Positions 8,110 to 16,675 of a DNA stretch of 41,539 bases are shown here, in pieces. The notes under the pieces are model-generated. The model was not told the DNA's origin, did no database searches, and saw only the letters and a list, made by a program, of their open reading frames with translations. The stretch's first letter is position 1. Each line of letters starts with the position of its first letter. This stretch comes from an uncultured Succinivibrionaceae bacterium (GTDB lineage Bacteria; Pseudomonadota; Gammaproteobacteria; Enterobacterales; Succinivibrionaceae): contig CALXOV010000008.1 in assembly GCA_944390105.1 (NCBI GenBank), positions 1 through 41,539 on the forward strand. The letters are read 5' to 3'. The position numbers and the translations under genes are program-made.

Positions 8110-9470
8110 TGCAGAAAGAAGACATCAAGCACAAAATATTGGAACTTACTAAAGCCTATGCCATGTGCTTGGAACAAGAGAAAAATCAACAGCTTAAGAC
8201 CTACATCCCCGCCTCAGGCAAGAACATCGGCGCAGAAGAACTTATCAATATGGTGGAGGCAAGCCTTGACTTGTGGCTCACCGCGGGACGCTTTAATGAT
8301 GCCTTTGAAAAAGAATTTGCACAAAGGCTACAGGTTAAATATGCTATTACAACTAATTCTGGCTCATCTGCAAATTTACTTGCTCTATCTGCGTTGACCT
8401 CATATAAGCTAAAAGAACGCGCTTTAAAAAAAGGTGATGAAGTCATCGCAGTCGCGGCAGGTTTTCCTACCACGATTAATCCTATTATCCAAAATGGATT
8501 GGTTCCCGTCTTTGTGGATTGTGAAATCGGTACTTATAATATTGATGCAAATAAAATTGAAGAGGCAATTTCTCCTAAAACCCGCGCGATTTTCTTAGCA
8601 CACACCTTAGGCAATATGTACGACATGGATAAGATCATGTCGCTTGCAAATAAATATAAACTATGGGTAATTGAAGATAGCTGTGATGCTTTAGGTGCAA
8701 AATGGAAAGATCAGTATGCTGGCACCATCGGACACATCGGAACCTACAGCTTTTATCCTGCGCACCACATCACCATGGGAGAAGGTGGTGCTGTAGTCAC
8801 CAACGATCCAACCCTTCATCGGATCTTGTTGTCATTTCGTGACTGGGGACGTGATTGTTGGTGCAAACCTGGTTGCGATAACACCTGCAAGCATCGTTTC
8901 AACATGCAACTTGGTACCCTGCCTTTAGGATATGATCACAAATACACTTATTCCCATATCGGTTTCAATCTGAAAATTACTGACTGGCAGGCTGCTATTG
9001 GGTTAGCGCAGTTAAAAAAGCTGGATTATTTTTTAGCAATACGCCGAGAAAATGCCACATTTTTATTAAATGCGCTGGCAGATTTGCAGGAATATTTAAT
9101 CTTACCTAAGACTACGGCTAACTGTACGCCATCATGGTTCGGTTTCTTAATTTCAGTTAAAGACAAAGCTTCTTTTACCAAACACGATCTAGTGCAATAT
9201 CTTGAGCAACATGGAATCGGAACGCGCCAGCTATTTGCCGGAAATATATTACGTCAGCCCATGCTAGTGCACAGCAATATTGTATTTCGTATTGCGAAAT
9301 CTCCCCTACTAAGGCCTCAAGATCTGACTGCTGAGCATTACCAGATGCTCCCAGCAACAGAGTTCATCATGGGGCATTCTTTTTGGATAGGAGTTGCCCA
9401 AAATAATACGCTTACCGACATGCGCAAAACAGCTAGTGTTATTCACGATTTTATAAAGGCGATTAAATGA
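8097..9470 (+). CDS. rfbH: CDP-4-keto-6-deoxyglucose 3-dehydrase (E1), PMP and [2Fe-2S] enzyme
   Basis: 457 residues. An aminotransferase-fold enzyme that removes the C3 hydroxyl using pyridoxamine phosphate. The hallmark replacement of the PLP lysine by histidine is seen in YPAHHITMGEGG (His224 is the likely counterpart). Four cysteines (254, 256, 260, 264) in DCWCKPGCDNTC fit the iron-sulfur site of the E1 family. E1 normally needs a ferredoxin-type reductase (E3, RfbI/AscD), and no such gene is seen in the window. ATG 8097 has AAGGGG at a good distance; ATG 8109, overlapping the rfbG stop, is the other candidate. Confidence 0.94.
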   Translation: MELVMQKEDIKHKILELTKAYAMCLEQEKNQQLKTYIPASGKNIGAEELINMVEASLDLWLTAGRFNDAFEKEFAQRLQVKYAITTNSGSSANLLALSALTSYKLKERALKKGDEVIAVAAGFPTTINPIIQNGLVPVFVDCEIGTYNIDANKIEEAISPKTRAIFLAHTLGNMYDMDKIMSLANKYKLWVIEDSCDALGAKWKDQYAGTIGHIGTYSFYPAHHITMGEGGAVVTNDPTLHRILLSFRDWGRDCWCKPGCDNTCKHRFNMQLGTLPLGYDHKYTYSHIGFNLKITDWQAAIGLAQLKKLDYFLAIRRENATFLLNALADLQEYLILPKTTANCTPSWFGFLISVKDKASFTKHDLVQYLEQHGIGTRQLFAGNILRQPMLVHSNIVFRIAKSPLLRPQDLTAEHYQMLPATEFIMGHSFWIGVAQNNTLTDMRKTASVIHDFIKAIK

Positions 9471-10339
9471 AGGCAAAAGCAAACGTTGCCATCATCGGCA
9501 CGGGCAATATAGGATGTGATTTGCTGGCTAAGATCATGCACAGTAAAACGCTTAGCTGCACTCTTTTTACAGGGCGCAACTATGACTCCAAAGGTATGCG
9601 CTTTGCTCGTGATTTAGGCGTAAATGTATCAAACCGCTCAATAGACGCAATTGTGGATAACCCGCAAATCTGCGATATCGTTTTTGATGCCACTACAGCA
9701 AGTTCACATATTACCCATGCCCCTATATTAAAAGCGCTCAAGAAATATACAATAGATCTTACTCCATCATTAATAGGGAAAATGTGCATACCCTGCATCA
9801 ATAGTGATGAATGTTTGAACGTACCAAACATTAATATGGTAACTTGCGGAGGTCAAGCAACGGTGCCTCTTGCCTACGCCATTGCACAACTCTACCCACA
9901 AGTGGATTACTTTGAGATTGTGTCAAGTATTTCCTCAAAATCTGCAGGACCTGGCACTAGGGATAATATTGATGAATTCACGCAGACCACCAAAAAAGCT
10001 CTGCTGGAATTTACGCATTGTAAAGATGCCAAAGCCCTCATTATCATTAATCCAGCCGAGCCGCCTATTATCATGAATAATACTGTCTATGCAATATTAA
10101 GTAAGCCAGATATTAGAGCGGTATCCCAAGCAATTCATGAAATGGTAGTGAAGATTCAACAATATGTCCCTGGTTACAAAATTATATTAGACCCCATCTA
10201 CAACAACTCTGTCCTATCAGTCATGTCGCAGGTCACAGGGAAAGGTGACTATCTTCCGCCTTATTCTGGAAATTTGGACATCATAACCAGTGCTGCAGTC
10301 GCGATGGCGGAAAAATATGCCACGCATGCCATGGAGTGA
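9467..10339 (+). CDS. Acetaldehyde dehydrogenase (acylating), MhpF/BphJ-like
   Basis: 290 residues, slightly shorter than catabolic MhpF/BphJ (about 310). The family interconverts acetaldehyde plus CoA and acetyl-CoA using NAD. Seen: GTGNIG (11-16), FDATTASSH (73-81), and the catalytic Cys127 in VTCGGQATVP, which is the family signature. It starts inside the rfbH stop (ATGA, 4-base overlap), and the aldolase follows after 3 bases. In catabolic operons this enzyme complexes with the aldolase and channels acetaldehyde. Here no aromatic-catabolism gene is nearby and the partners are sugar-nucleotide enzymes. I infer a biosynthetic role, making acetaldehyde from acetyl-CoA. Confidence 0.88.
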   Translation: MKAKANVAIIGTGNIGCDLLAKIMHSKTLSCTLFTGRNYDSKGMRFARDLGVNVSNRSIDAIVDNPQICDIVFDATTASSHITHAPILKALKKYTIDLTPSLIGKMCIPCINSDECLNVPNINMVTCGGQATVPLAYAIAQLYPQVDYFEIVSSISSKSAGPGTRDNIDEFTQTTKKALLEFTHCKDAKALIIINPAEPPIIMNNTVYAILSKPDIRAVSQAIHEMVVKIQQYVPGYKIILDPIYNNSVLSVMSQVTGKGDYLPPYSGNLDIITSAAVAMAEKYATHAME

Positions 10340-10342
10340 TCA

Positions 10343-11389
10343 ATGAAACACAAGCTCACAATATTTGATGCCACACTACGCGATGGTTCACATTACGTTA
10401 AACATCAATACACTGCAGACTTTGTCTATAGGTACTGCCAAGCGATTGATGATACAGGGTTAGACGCGATCATTGTAGGTCATGGCAACGGATTAGGAGC
10501 TAGCTCCATACAAATTGGTCTATCAAAATGCCCAGAAAACTTGCTATTGCAAGCCGCAAAAAAAGCTCTAAAACAGACAAAACTAGGCGTTTACATGATC
10601 CCTGGTTTTGGCACGATTAAAGATAATCTAATTCCAGCTATCAAATATGGGGCCCAAATCTTTAAAATCGGTTGCCACTGCTCAGAGTGTGATACCACTA
10701 AGCAACATATCAAATTTCTCGCTAACGAAGGTTTTGATGTCTACTGCTGTCTGATGATGTCGCACATGCTCTGCGCTGAAGATCTGTTAATCCAAGGACT
10801 AAAAGTACAAGATTATGGTGCAAAAGGGATCATTCTTTTCGACTCAGCCGGAGCTTATACTCTCAACGACGTAAGACAAAAAATCAGAACTCTAGTCAAA
10901 GGATTAAATATTGAAGTCGGTTTTCATGGGCATAACAATTTAGGTTTAGCCGTTGCTAATACCTTGGTGGCAATTGCACAAGGTGCCACCATTGTTGATG
11001 GTACCCTCAAAGGGCTGGGAGCTGGCGCAGGGAACTGCCAGTTAGACGTTTTAATTCCCGTGCTTGCTAAAAATGGCGAATGCGCCAATGTTAACTATTT
11101 TAAGTTGATTGATGTTGCTGATAAGTATGTTGAAGAGGAAATTAACTATAAAAATGGCATTTCAAGTATCAGCATTATCTCTGGCCTATCCGGAGTATTC
11201 AGTGCTTTTAAAAACAAGGTACTTGAAGCCGCAAAACTATTTAAAGTTGATCCTAAAGAAATATTTATCGAATTAGGCAAGCGCAAAGTAGTTGGCGGGC
11301 AAGAAGACATTATTTTAGATGTAGCTATGAACCTGTCGCAACGTAAACATGATGATGATTTAAACTACCTCGTAGAGTCATTGCTTTAG
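10343..11389 (+). CDS. 4-hydroxy-2-oxovalerate aldolase-like enzyme (MhpE/BphI type)
   Basis: 348 residues, close to the family length. A DRE-TIM metallolyase that reversibly splits 4-hydroxy-2-oxovalerate to pyruvate and acetaldehyde. Metal and catalytic residues are in place: TLRDGSH (11-17, with Arg13, Asp14, His17) and GFHGHNNLG (193-201, with His195 and His197). The C-terminal part keeps the segment that contacts the dehydrogenase in BphI-BphJ, judged by overall length. Its position between rfbH and a ThDP transferase suggests that it runs in the condensing direction to make 4-hydroxy-2-oxopentanoate or a close analogue. Confidence 0.88.
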   Translation: MKHKLTIFDATLRDGSHYVKHQYTADFVYRYCQAIDDTGLDAIIVGHGNGLGASSIQIGLSKCPENLLLQAAKKALKQTKLGVYMIPGFGTIKDNLIPAIKYGAQIFKIGCHCSECDTTKQHIKFLANEGFDVYCCLMMSHMLCAEDLLIQGLKVQDYGAKGIILFDSAGAYTLNDVRQKIRTLVKGLNIEVGFHGHNNLGLAVANTLVAIAQGATIVDGTLKGLGAGAGNCQLDVLIPVLAKNGECANVNYFKLIDVADKYVEEEINYKNGISSISIISGLSGVFSAFKNKVLEAAKLFKVDPKEIFIELGKRKVVGGQEDIILDVAMNLSQRKHDDDLNYLVESLL

Positions 11390-11403
11390 CAGGTTAATTG
11401 AAT

Positions 11404-13185
11404 ATGAATGTATCTGAATTTATTTTCGATTTTTTAGTAAAAAAAGGTGTTGATAACGTCTTTGCTATCACTGGCGGTCAAGCCATGTATTTAGATGATG
11501 CCTTAGCAAGACGACCAGAAATCCGCACTACCTTTACACATCATGAACAAACCTGCGGCATGTCGGCAGATGCCTATGCCAGAATCTCTGGAAAATTAGG
11601 TGTAGCTCTTGTCACTGCCGGACCGGGTAGTATTAACGTGATTAACGGTTTGGTGGGGGCATGGTGCGACTCTGCTCCCATCATGGTAATTTCTGGGCAA
11701 TCCGCTTATAGTTGTGTGAAATATCAAGAAGAAAGCGGCATCAGGCAATACGGCATTCAGGGAATTTACATCAAACCATTTGTTGAACATGCCACTAAAT
11801 TTTTTGTAACGGTAGACGACCCTGCAAAGATCTTATATTACATGGAAAAAGCATATGCTTTAGCAACATCAGGCAGACCTGGACCTGTATGGATTGACGT
11901 TCCCTTAGACGTACAGCGCATGCAAATTCCAGATAATTTGCTTTATCATTTTAGTGAATTAGAAGAGCTAGATCACTGCAATAACAATCGGCGACAAGAC
12001 AGTGTTTGTGCTCTGATCAAGATGCTTGAGAGAGCCAAACGACCGTTAATTATTGCCGGTCAAGGCATAAAAATCTCAAAGAGTACTGAGCTTTTACAAC
12101 AATTTATCGAAAAATATCAAATTCCTATCATCACAACGCGTTTAGGTATTGATGTTATAAACTCGGATCATCCGCTTTACATGGGGCGGCCAGGAAATTA
12201 CGGAGAGCGAAGCGCTAACATTACAGTACAAAATGCTGATTTAATCATTGCAATTGGTAGCCGCTTATCTACAGCTTCGATTGGTCATGATTCATCTAAA
12301 TTTGGTAAGCATGCTAAAAAAGCAGTTATTGACATTGATGAAAAGGAGCTGAATAAACCTATTTTCCCGATCGACTTAAAAATAAACGATGATGCACATC
12401 AAATTTTAAACTTGCTGCTAAAGCTCAGAATCAATAGCAATTTTGATAAAAATTGGCTAGCAAAATGTCAGGCAATCAGAAAGCGCTATCCGGTAGTCCT
12501 TAATGAGTACAGGCATCTTCCGGAAATTAATTCATATTATTTTGCTGAAATATTGTCTAATGCCGCGAATAAAGATACTACTGTGGTGGTAGATACAGGC
12601 TCGTGTTTCCATGTAATTTGTCAAGCCTGGAAAATCAAGCAAGGTCAGAATTTCATTACTACAGGTGGGCTTTCCTCCATGGGCTGGTGGGTAGCTTGCA
12701 TCGGTGCACACATGGCAGATTGCAGTAAAAATACAATTGTTGTAACCGGTGATGGAAGCTTACAGATGAATATCCAAGAATTTGCCACAATCCGCCATAA
12801 TCAATTACCAATTAAAGTTTTTATCCTCAACAACAATGGATACTTGCTGATCCGTCAGACTCAGAAAAATTTTATGAATGGTCGACTGTTTGGCGAAGGT
12901 CCCAATTCTGGAGTGTGGTGTCCTGATTCCATGAAAATTGCAGAAGCTTATGGTATTAAAGGCATTTCAATTGACGATATCAATGAGCTTAAAAACAAGG
13001 TTCAAGAAGTTTTATCTTTTAATGGACCTGTGATATGCGATGTTAAGGTCATGGAAGACCAGCTCTTAATTCCCAGAGTTTCATCTAAGAAGATGGCAGA
13101 TGGTACTTTAGTATCCAGCGATTTTGAGGATATGTACCCATTTCTAGACGATGATGAGCTTAAAAGCAACCTGATTGATTACTAG
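11404..13185 (+). CDS. Thiamine-diphosphate enzyme of the acetolactate synthase superfamily, YerE-like candidate
   Basis: 593 residues from ATG 11404 (a TTG at 11398 is in frame but poor). Three domains are recognisable: a PYR domain with the activating Glu in THHEQTCGMSADAYAR (about residue 48) and AGPGSIN; a central domain with RPLIIAGQG and IGSRL; and a PP domain with the ThDP/Mg motif GDGSLQMN (about 449-456) ending in NNNGY. Superfamily members include acetolactate synthase and YerE, which adds a two-carbon unit from pyruvate to a 4-ketosugar in yersiniose synthesis. Immediate linkage to rfbFGH and an extended SDR argues for C-C bond formation on a CDP-ketosugar rather than for branched-chain amino acid synthesis. 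The 2-oxoacid donor is not evident from sequence. Confidence 0.85.
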   Translation: MNVSEFIFDFLVKKGVDNVFAITGGQAMYLDDALARRPEIRTTFTHHEQTCGMSADAYARISGKLGVALVTAGPGSINVINGLVGAWCDSAPIMVISGQSAYSCVKYQEESGIRQYGIQGIYIKPFVEHATKFFVTVDDPAKILYYMEKAYALATSGRPGPVWIDVPLDVQRMQIPDNLLYHFSELEELDHCNNNRRQDSVCALIKMLERAKRPLIIAGQGIKISKSTELLQQFIEKYQIPIITTRLGIDVINSDHPLYMGRPGNYGERSANITVQNADLIIAIGSRLSTASIGHDSSKFGKHAKKAVIDIDEKELNKPIFPIDLKINDDAHQILNLLLKLRINSNFDKNWLAKCQAIRKRYPVVLNEYRHLPEINSYYFAEILSNAANKDTTVVVDTGSCFHVICQAWKIKQGQNFITTGGLSSMGWWVACIGAHMADCSKNTIVVTGDGSLQMNIQEFATIRHNQLPIKVFILNNNGYLLIRQTQKNFMNGRLFGEGPNSGVWCPDSMKIAEAYGIKGISIDDINELKNKVQEVLSFNGPVICDVKVMEDQLLIPRVSSKKMADGTLVSSDFEDMYPFLDDDELKSNLIDY

Positions 13186-13187
13186 CC

Positions 13188-14216
13188 ATGCATGCAATAG
13201 TTCAAGAAGATATACATAATATTTTAAGCGAGGATTTGCCCTGGTCAGATCTAAAAGATAGTACAGTCTTAGTAACTGGAGCAGGTGGATTCATAGGAGG
13301 CTACATTGTCCAAACACTTCTTGCGCTTGGTAATGTTAAGGTTATTGGTATTGTAAGAAATTTAAATAAAGCACAGCACAAATATTTACATTGCAGCAAT
13401 CATGATCATTTAGTATTAATTGAACAAGATGTTTGTATACCCTTAGAACAGAAAATTAATGCAGACTATATAATCCATGCGGCATCTCAGGCAAGTCCGA
13501 AATATTTTGGTTCTGATCCAGTAGGAACACTTAAGGCTAATGTATTAGGTACGTTTAATTTATTAGAATTAGCAGTGCATTTACAAACAAAAAAATTTAT
13601 CTTTATATCCACAGGAGAGGTATACGGCATACTTGATGATAATAAAAAAAATATTAGCGAAGAGTACTACGGATATGTTAATTTCATCAATATACGATCT
13701 TGTTACGCTGAAAGCAAACGTATGGCTGAAAACATGTGCATCTGTTATGCTCATCAATATGGGATACAAGTAAACATGCTAAGGTTATCCCATACTTATG
13801 GCCCTGGTATAGATTTAAATGACGGGCGGGTTTTTGCTGATTTTACAAAAAATATAGTTAAAAATGAAGACATAAACCTCTACTCTGACGGCTCAGCACT
13901 GCGCAACTTCATATATATAACTGACGCAATACTAGCTTTGTTTTATATTCTATTTAAAGGTCAATCATCACATGCATATAATGTTGCATCAGACAAAGAA
14001 ACAAGTATTATTGATCTAGCCCATCTGCTATGTAATATATTTCCAGAGAAGCAATTGAAAGTACGGTGCAATACTAAAAGAGAAGGACATTCGACTTACA
14101 TTAAAAGTGAATCATCTCGAGCTTCTTATAACACGAACAAGTTGAAGAAGCTAGGATGGATAACCAAAACTGACGTCAGCGTAGGCTTTAAAAGAATGAT
14201 TACTAGCTATTTATAA
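13188..14216 (+). CDS. Extended SDR (NAD-dependent epimerase/dehydratase/reductase family)
   Basis: 342 residues. Cofactor loop TGAGGFIGG (30-38), STGEVYG, and catalytic Tyr173/Lys177 in RSCYAESKR; TYGPG and NDGRVFADF follow. The overall pattern is nearest to the UDP-glucuronate decarboxylase / dTDP-glucose dehydratase group. It begins 2 bases after the ThDP enzyme stop, so it is part of the same operon. In yersiniose synthesis the last step is a ketoreductase (YerF) following YerE. The matching position suggests reduction of the ketone created by the ThDP enzyme; an epimerase is the alternative. Confidence 0.83.
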   Translation: MHAIVQEDIHNILSEDLPWSDLKDSTVLVTGAGGFIGGYIVQTLLALGNVKVIGIVRNLNKAQHKYLHCSNHDHLVLIEQDVCIPLEQKINADYIIHAASQASPKYFGSDPVGTLKANVLGTFNLLELAVHLQTKKFIFISTGEVYGILDDNKKNISEEYYGYVNFINIRSCYAESKRMAENMCICYAHQYGIQVNMLRLSHTYGPGIDLNDGRVFADFTKNIVKNEDINLYSDGSALRNFIYITDAILALFYILFKGQSSHAYNVASDKETSIIDLAHLLCNIFPEKQLKVRCNTKREGHSTYIKSESSRASYNTNKLKKLGWITKTDVSVGFKRMITSYL

Positions 14217-14226
14217 GGTGCTATAT

Positions 14227-15135
14227 ATGAACAATAGGTTTTATATGCTCAAACAACGCTATATCAATAATGAGATTTCAAAATCTGAATTTATAAAACT
14301 AATGTATGAACAACATGCATCTTTGTTCGAGTATAGCTCCTACTTAAAGAGCACAGAAATTGATGAAATTTCTATCTCTAATAGAGGTGTAATTTTCACT
14401 CTAAACAATGGAATTAAACTACAAGCAATTGAAAGGGACTACCGAGTTATACCTATTGAAATTTTAAACTTCTCCTCATACGAAGAAAAGTACTGGAATT
14501 ATGCTCTGCAAAGATTATATCATCCGAAATGCATCATTGACATCGGTGCAAACATTGGATATTTCACTTTGTACTGTAATCGCATATTAAACCAAAGCGA
14601 TTGCCAATATTACTGTCTAGAGCCAATTCCTGAAACTTTTAAGTATTTAAAAAACAATCTGCATTTGAATAATATAACCAATGCTATTGCGTGTAATATA
14701 GGATTATCTGACACAGAGCAAGAAATGCTCATTAACTATAACAGCTCCAATTGTGGAAGTTCATCATTAATGAATATTATTGATCATAAAACCACAAGCA
14801 AAATATTATGCAAATTTACTACACTTGATAATTTTGTTGATACTTATAACATACGTCGCGTTGATTTAATTAAATGTGATGTAGAAGGAGCAGAGAAATT
14901 GGTATTCGAAGGAGGGGGTGGGGTATTATTAAAGGATCAACCAATTATATATTGTGAAATGCTTAGAAAATGGACTGCAAAATTTAATTATCACCCAAAT
15001 GATATTATTAATAAGCTAAATGGTTATGGTTATCATTGTTATGCTTTGAACATTGATCAAATAAGGCCTATCAAAACCGTTAATGAAAATACCACTGAGA
15101 CAAATTATCTTTTTATTACAAATTCAGATAATTAG
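14227..15135 (+). CDS. FkbM-family SAM-dependent methyltransferase
   Basis: 302 residues from ATG 14227, with AAGG eight bases upstream; GTG 14218 is an in-frame alternative. A Rossmann methyltransferase: motif I IDIGANIGYFTL, acidic LEPIPETF, then the FkbM block DLIKCDVEGAEKLVFEGG. Members O-methylate sugars, among other substrates. A run of four glycines after the block is slightly unusual. It likely caps or decorates the glycan made by this island. The gene is clearly AT-rich, like its downstream neighbour. Confidence 0.85.
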   Translation: MNNRFYMLKQRYINNEISKSEFIKLMYEQHASLFEYSSYLKSTEIDEISISNRGVIFTLNNGIKLQAIERDYRVIPIEILNFSSYEEKYWNYALQRLYHPKCIIDIGANIGYFTLYCNRILNQSDCQYYCLEPIPETFKYLKNNLHLNNITNAIACNIGLSDTEQEMLINYNSSNCGSSSLMNIIDHKTTSKILCKFTTLDNFVDTYNIRRVDLIKCDVEGAEKLVFEGGGGVLLKDQPIIYCEMLRKWTAKFNYHPNDIINKLNGYGYHCYALNIDQIRPIKTVNENTTETNYLFITNSDN

Positions 15136-15176
15136 TCTAAATATAGAATCTAGCTTATATAATATAAGGTTAAAAT

Positions 15177-16610
15177 ATGCCATTACAAACACATTCAGAT
15201 TACTCTATAACAATCACGTGTTCTAACGAATATTTTGCATATTCATTAGCTTTGATCGAAAACATTTTCACGGTTTTATCTGCATCTTTGCCAGATATAT
15301 ATTTATGTGGTTATCGTCTAACCAGTGAAAAACAAAAATTATTAAAAAATTTATACCCTGAAATTATATATATTGATCTTTTAAACAATCCAGAAATTAG
15401 CGATATCACACATTTTATTGAATCTGGCAAATCATACTACGCGCACCCATCTGGAAGTTCACATTTTTATGCTTTATATTTAGCTAAGCACTACAAATAC
15501 TCTATATTTTTAGGATTAGATACGATCATATTAAAAGATTTTTTATTAAATTTAAATAATATAATTAATGATAATCAAATCGCTGGAAATGTCTACAGTA
15601 GTTCAATTAAAAATATCGATCATTACTATAAAAGTCTCTTAAGCGCATCCACAGCAATAGGAATAAATGAACCAGAAGCAGATCAAATTCAATTTTATTG
15701 CTCAGATACTGCAATCATATCTCAAAGTATTTATAATAAAATTCAATCTTTTAAAGCAATAAAAGAATCCTTCTTTAAATTTGTTGAGCTAAATAATTCT
15801 AATAAAGTTCCCAAAATTATTAATGAAGTTTTTTTTGGATACTTTGCGTTTAAAAATAACATTAAAATCAACGATTTGCCTTCAAATATTGGTGTAAATC
15901 TAAGAAATCTTGTTTCAAGATATGACGAAAAGTTTATTTCTAATAAGGATGAAATTGAATTAGTTCACACTGGAGGTCTGAGAAAACCTTGGAACTGTTA
16001 TGAAGTTAGATTGCTTTTCCCAGAATGGGAATTTTATGTATCAAATGTCATCAATAAGTTATCTGATACTCGTAAACAGCTAGACATCTCGTGTTCCGAT
16101 ATAATTTCTCAACTAAAAGAGGCGATTAAGAAACCGGCAATATCTGTCCAAGCTGCTAAAATAAGTTTGCTGTTTTTATATAAAGCAGTACTTGCACAGT
16201 TAATTGAATTTTTACCACAAAGCAAATATTTCTATTTAAAGGACACCAATTCTAACGACAGGTTAATTTTGTGGTTTAAGCACAAGCCTGTATATATGCG
16301 CTGTGACATTTCTTCATTAAATTTTTGCCCTTTCACACCACAAAACCTTGAGCTACAAATCCCCAATATAAGACTAGTCTTCAGATATAACATTTCCCCG
16401 TCCACTTCGCCTTTTTACGATCTTAGATCAGACAAAGAAACAATATCTTTTTTCAAAGATTTTCAGAAAATTCTTCCTGAGTCCCATATTGCAGTTGATA
16501 GCAATATAATTAAACTTATCTGCTTTATCGATTCTAATTTTCTTTCTTCTGTATTAAAAAATGTCGAGATGTTCTTTGATTTAAATATCTGTGCCTTTAA
16601 TAGACTATGA
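15177..16610 (+). CDS. GT8-like glycosyltransferase with a C-terminal extension and altered DxD site
   Basis: 477 residues, very AT-rich and Asn/Ile/Lys-rich. The N-terminal part reads as a GT8-type nucleotide-sugar fold: SITITCSNEYFAYSLALIENI (10-30), then IFLGLDTIILKD (110-121) where the family normally has a D-x-D metal site. The family's closing motif is conserved as LVHTGGLRKPW (about 262-272). The first Asp of DxD appears to be Gly, so metal use may differ. Residues beyond about 300 match nothing I recognise and may be a lipid or partner-binding part. It is the only glycosyltransferase in the window. Confidence 0.65.
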   Translation: MPLQTHSDYSITITCSNEYFAYSLALIENIFTVLSASLPDIYLCGYRLTSEKQKLLKNLYPEIIYIDLLNNPEISDITHFIESGKSYYAHPSGSSHFYALYLAKHYKYSIFLGLDTIILKDFLLNLNNIINDNQIAGNVYSSSIKNIDHYYKSLLSASTAIGINEPEADQIQFYCSDTAIISQSIYNKIQSFKAIKESFFKFVELNNSNKVPKIINEVFFGYFAFKNNIKINDLPSNIGVNLRNLVSRYDEKFISNKDEIELVHTGGLRKPWNCYEVRLLFPEWEFYVSNVINKLSDTRKQLDISCSDIISQLKEAIKKPAISVQAAKISLLFLYKAVLAQLIEFLPQSKYFYLKDTNSNDRLILWFKHKPVYMRCDISSLNFCPFTPQNLELQIPNIRLVFRYNISPSTSPFYDLRSDKETISFFKDFQKILPESHIAVDSNIIKLICFIDSNFLSSVLKNVEMFFDLNICAFNRL

Positions 16611-16675
16611 ATAAACAAACAAATATATATTATTGAGGCAAAATTTTATTAAAACTTACATAGATAATAATTCAT

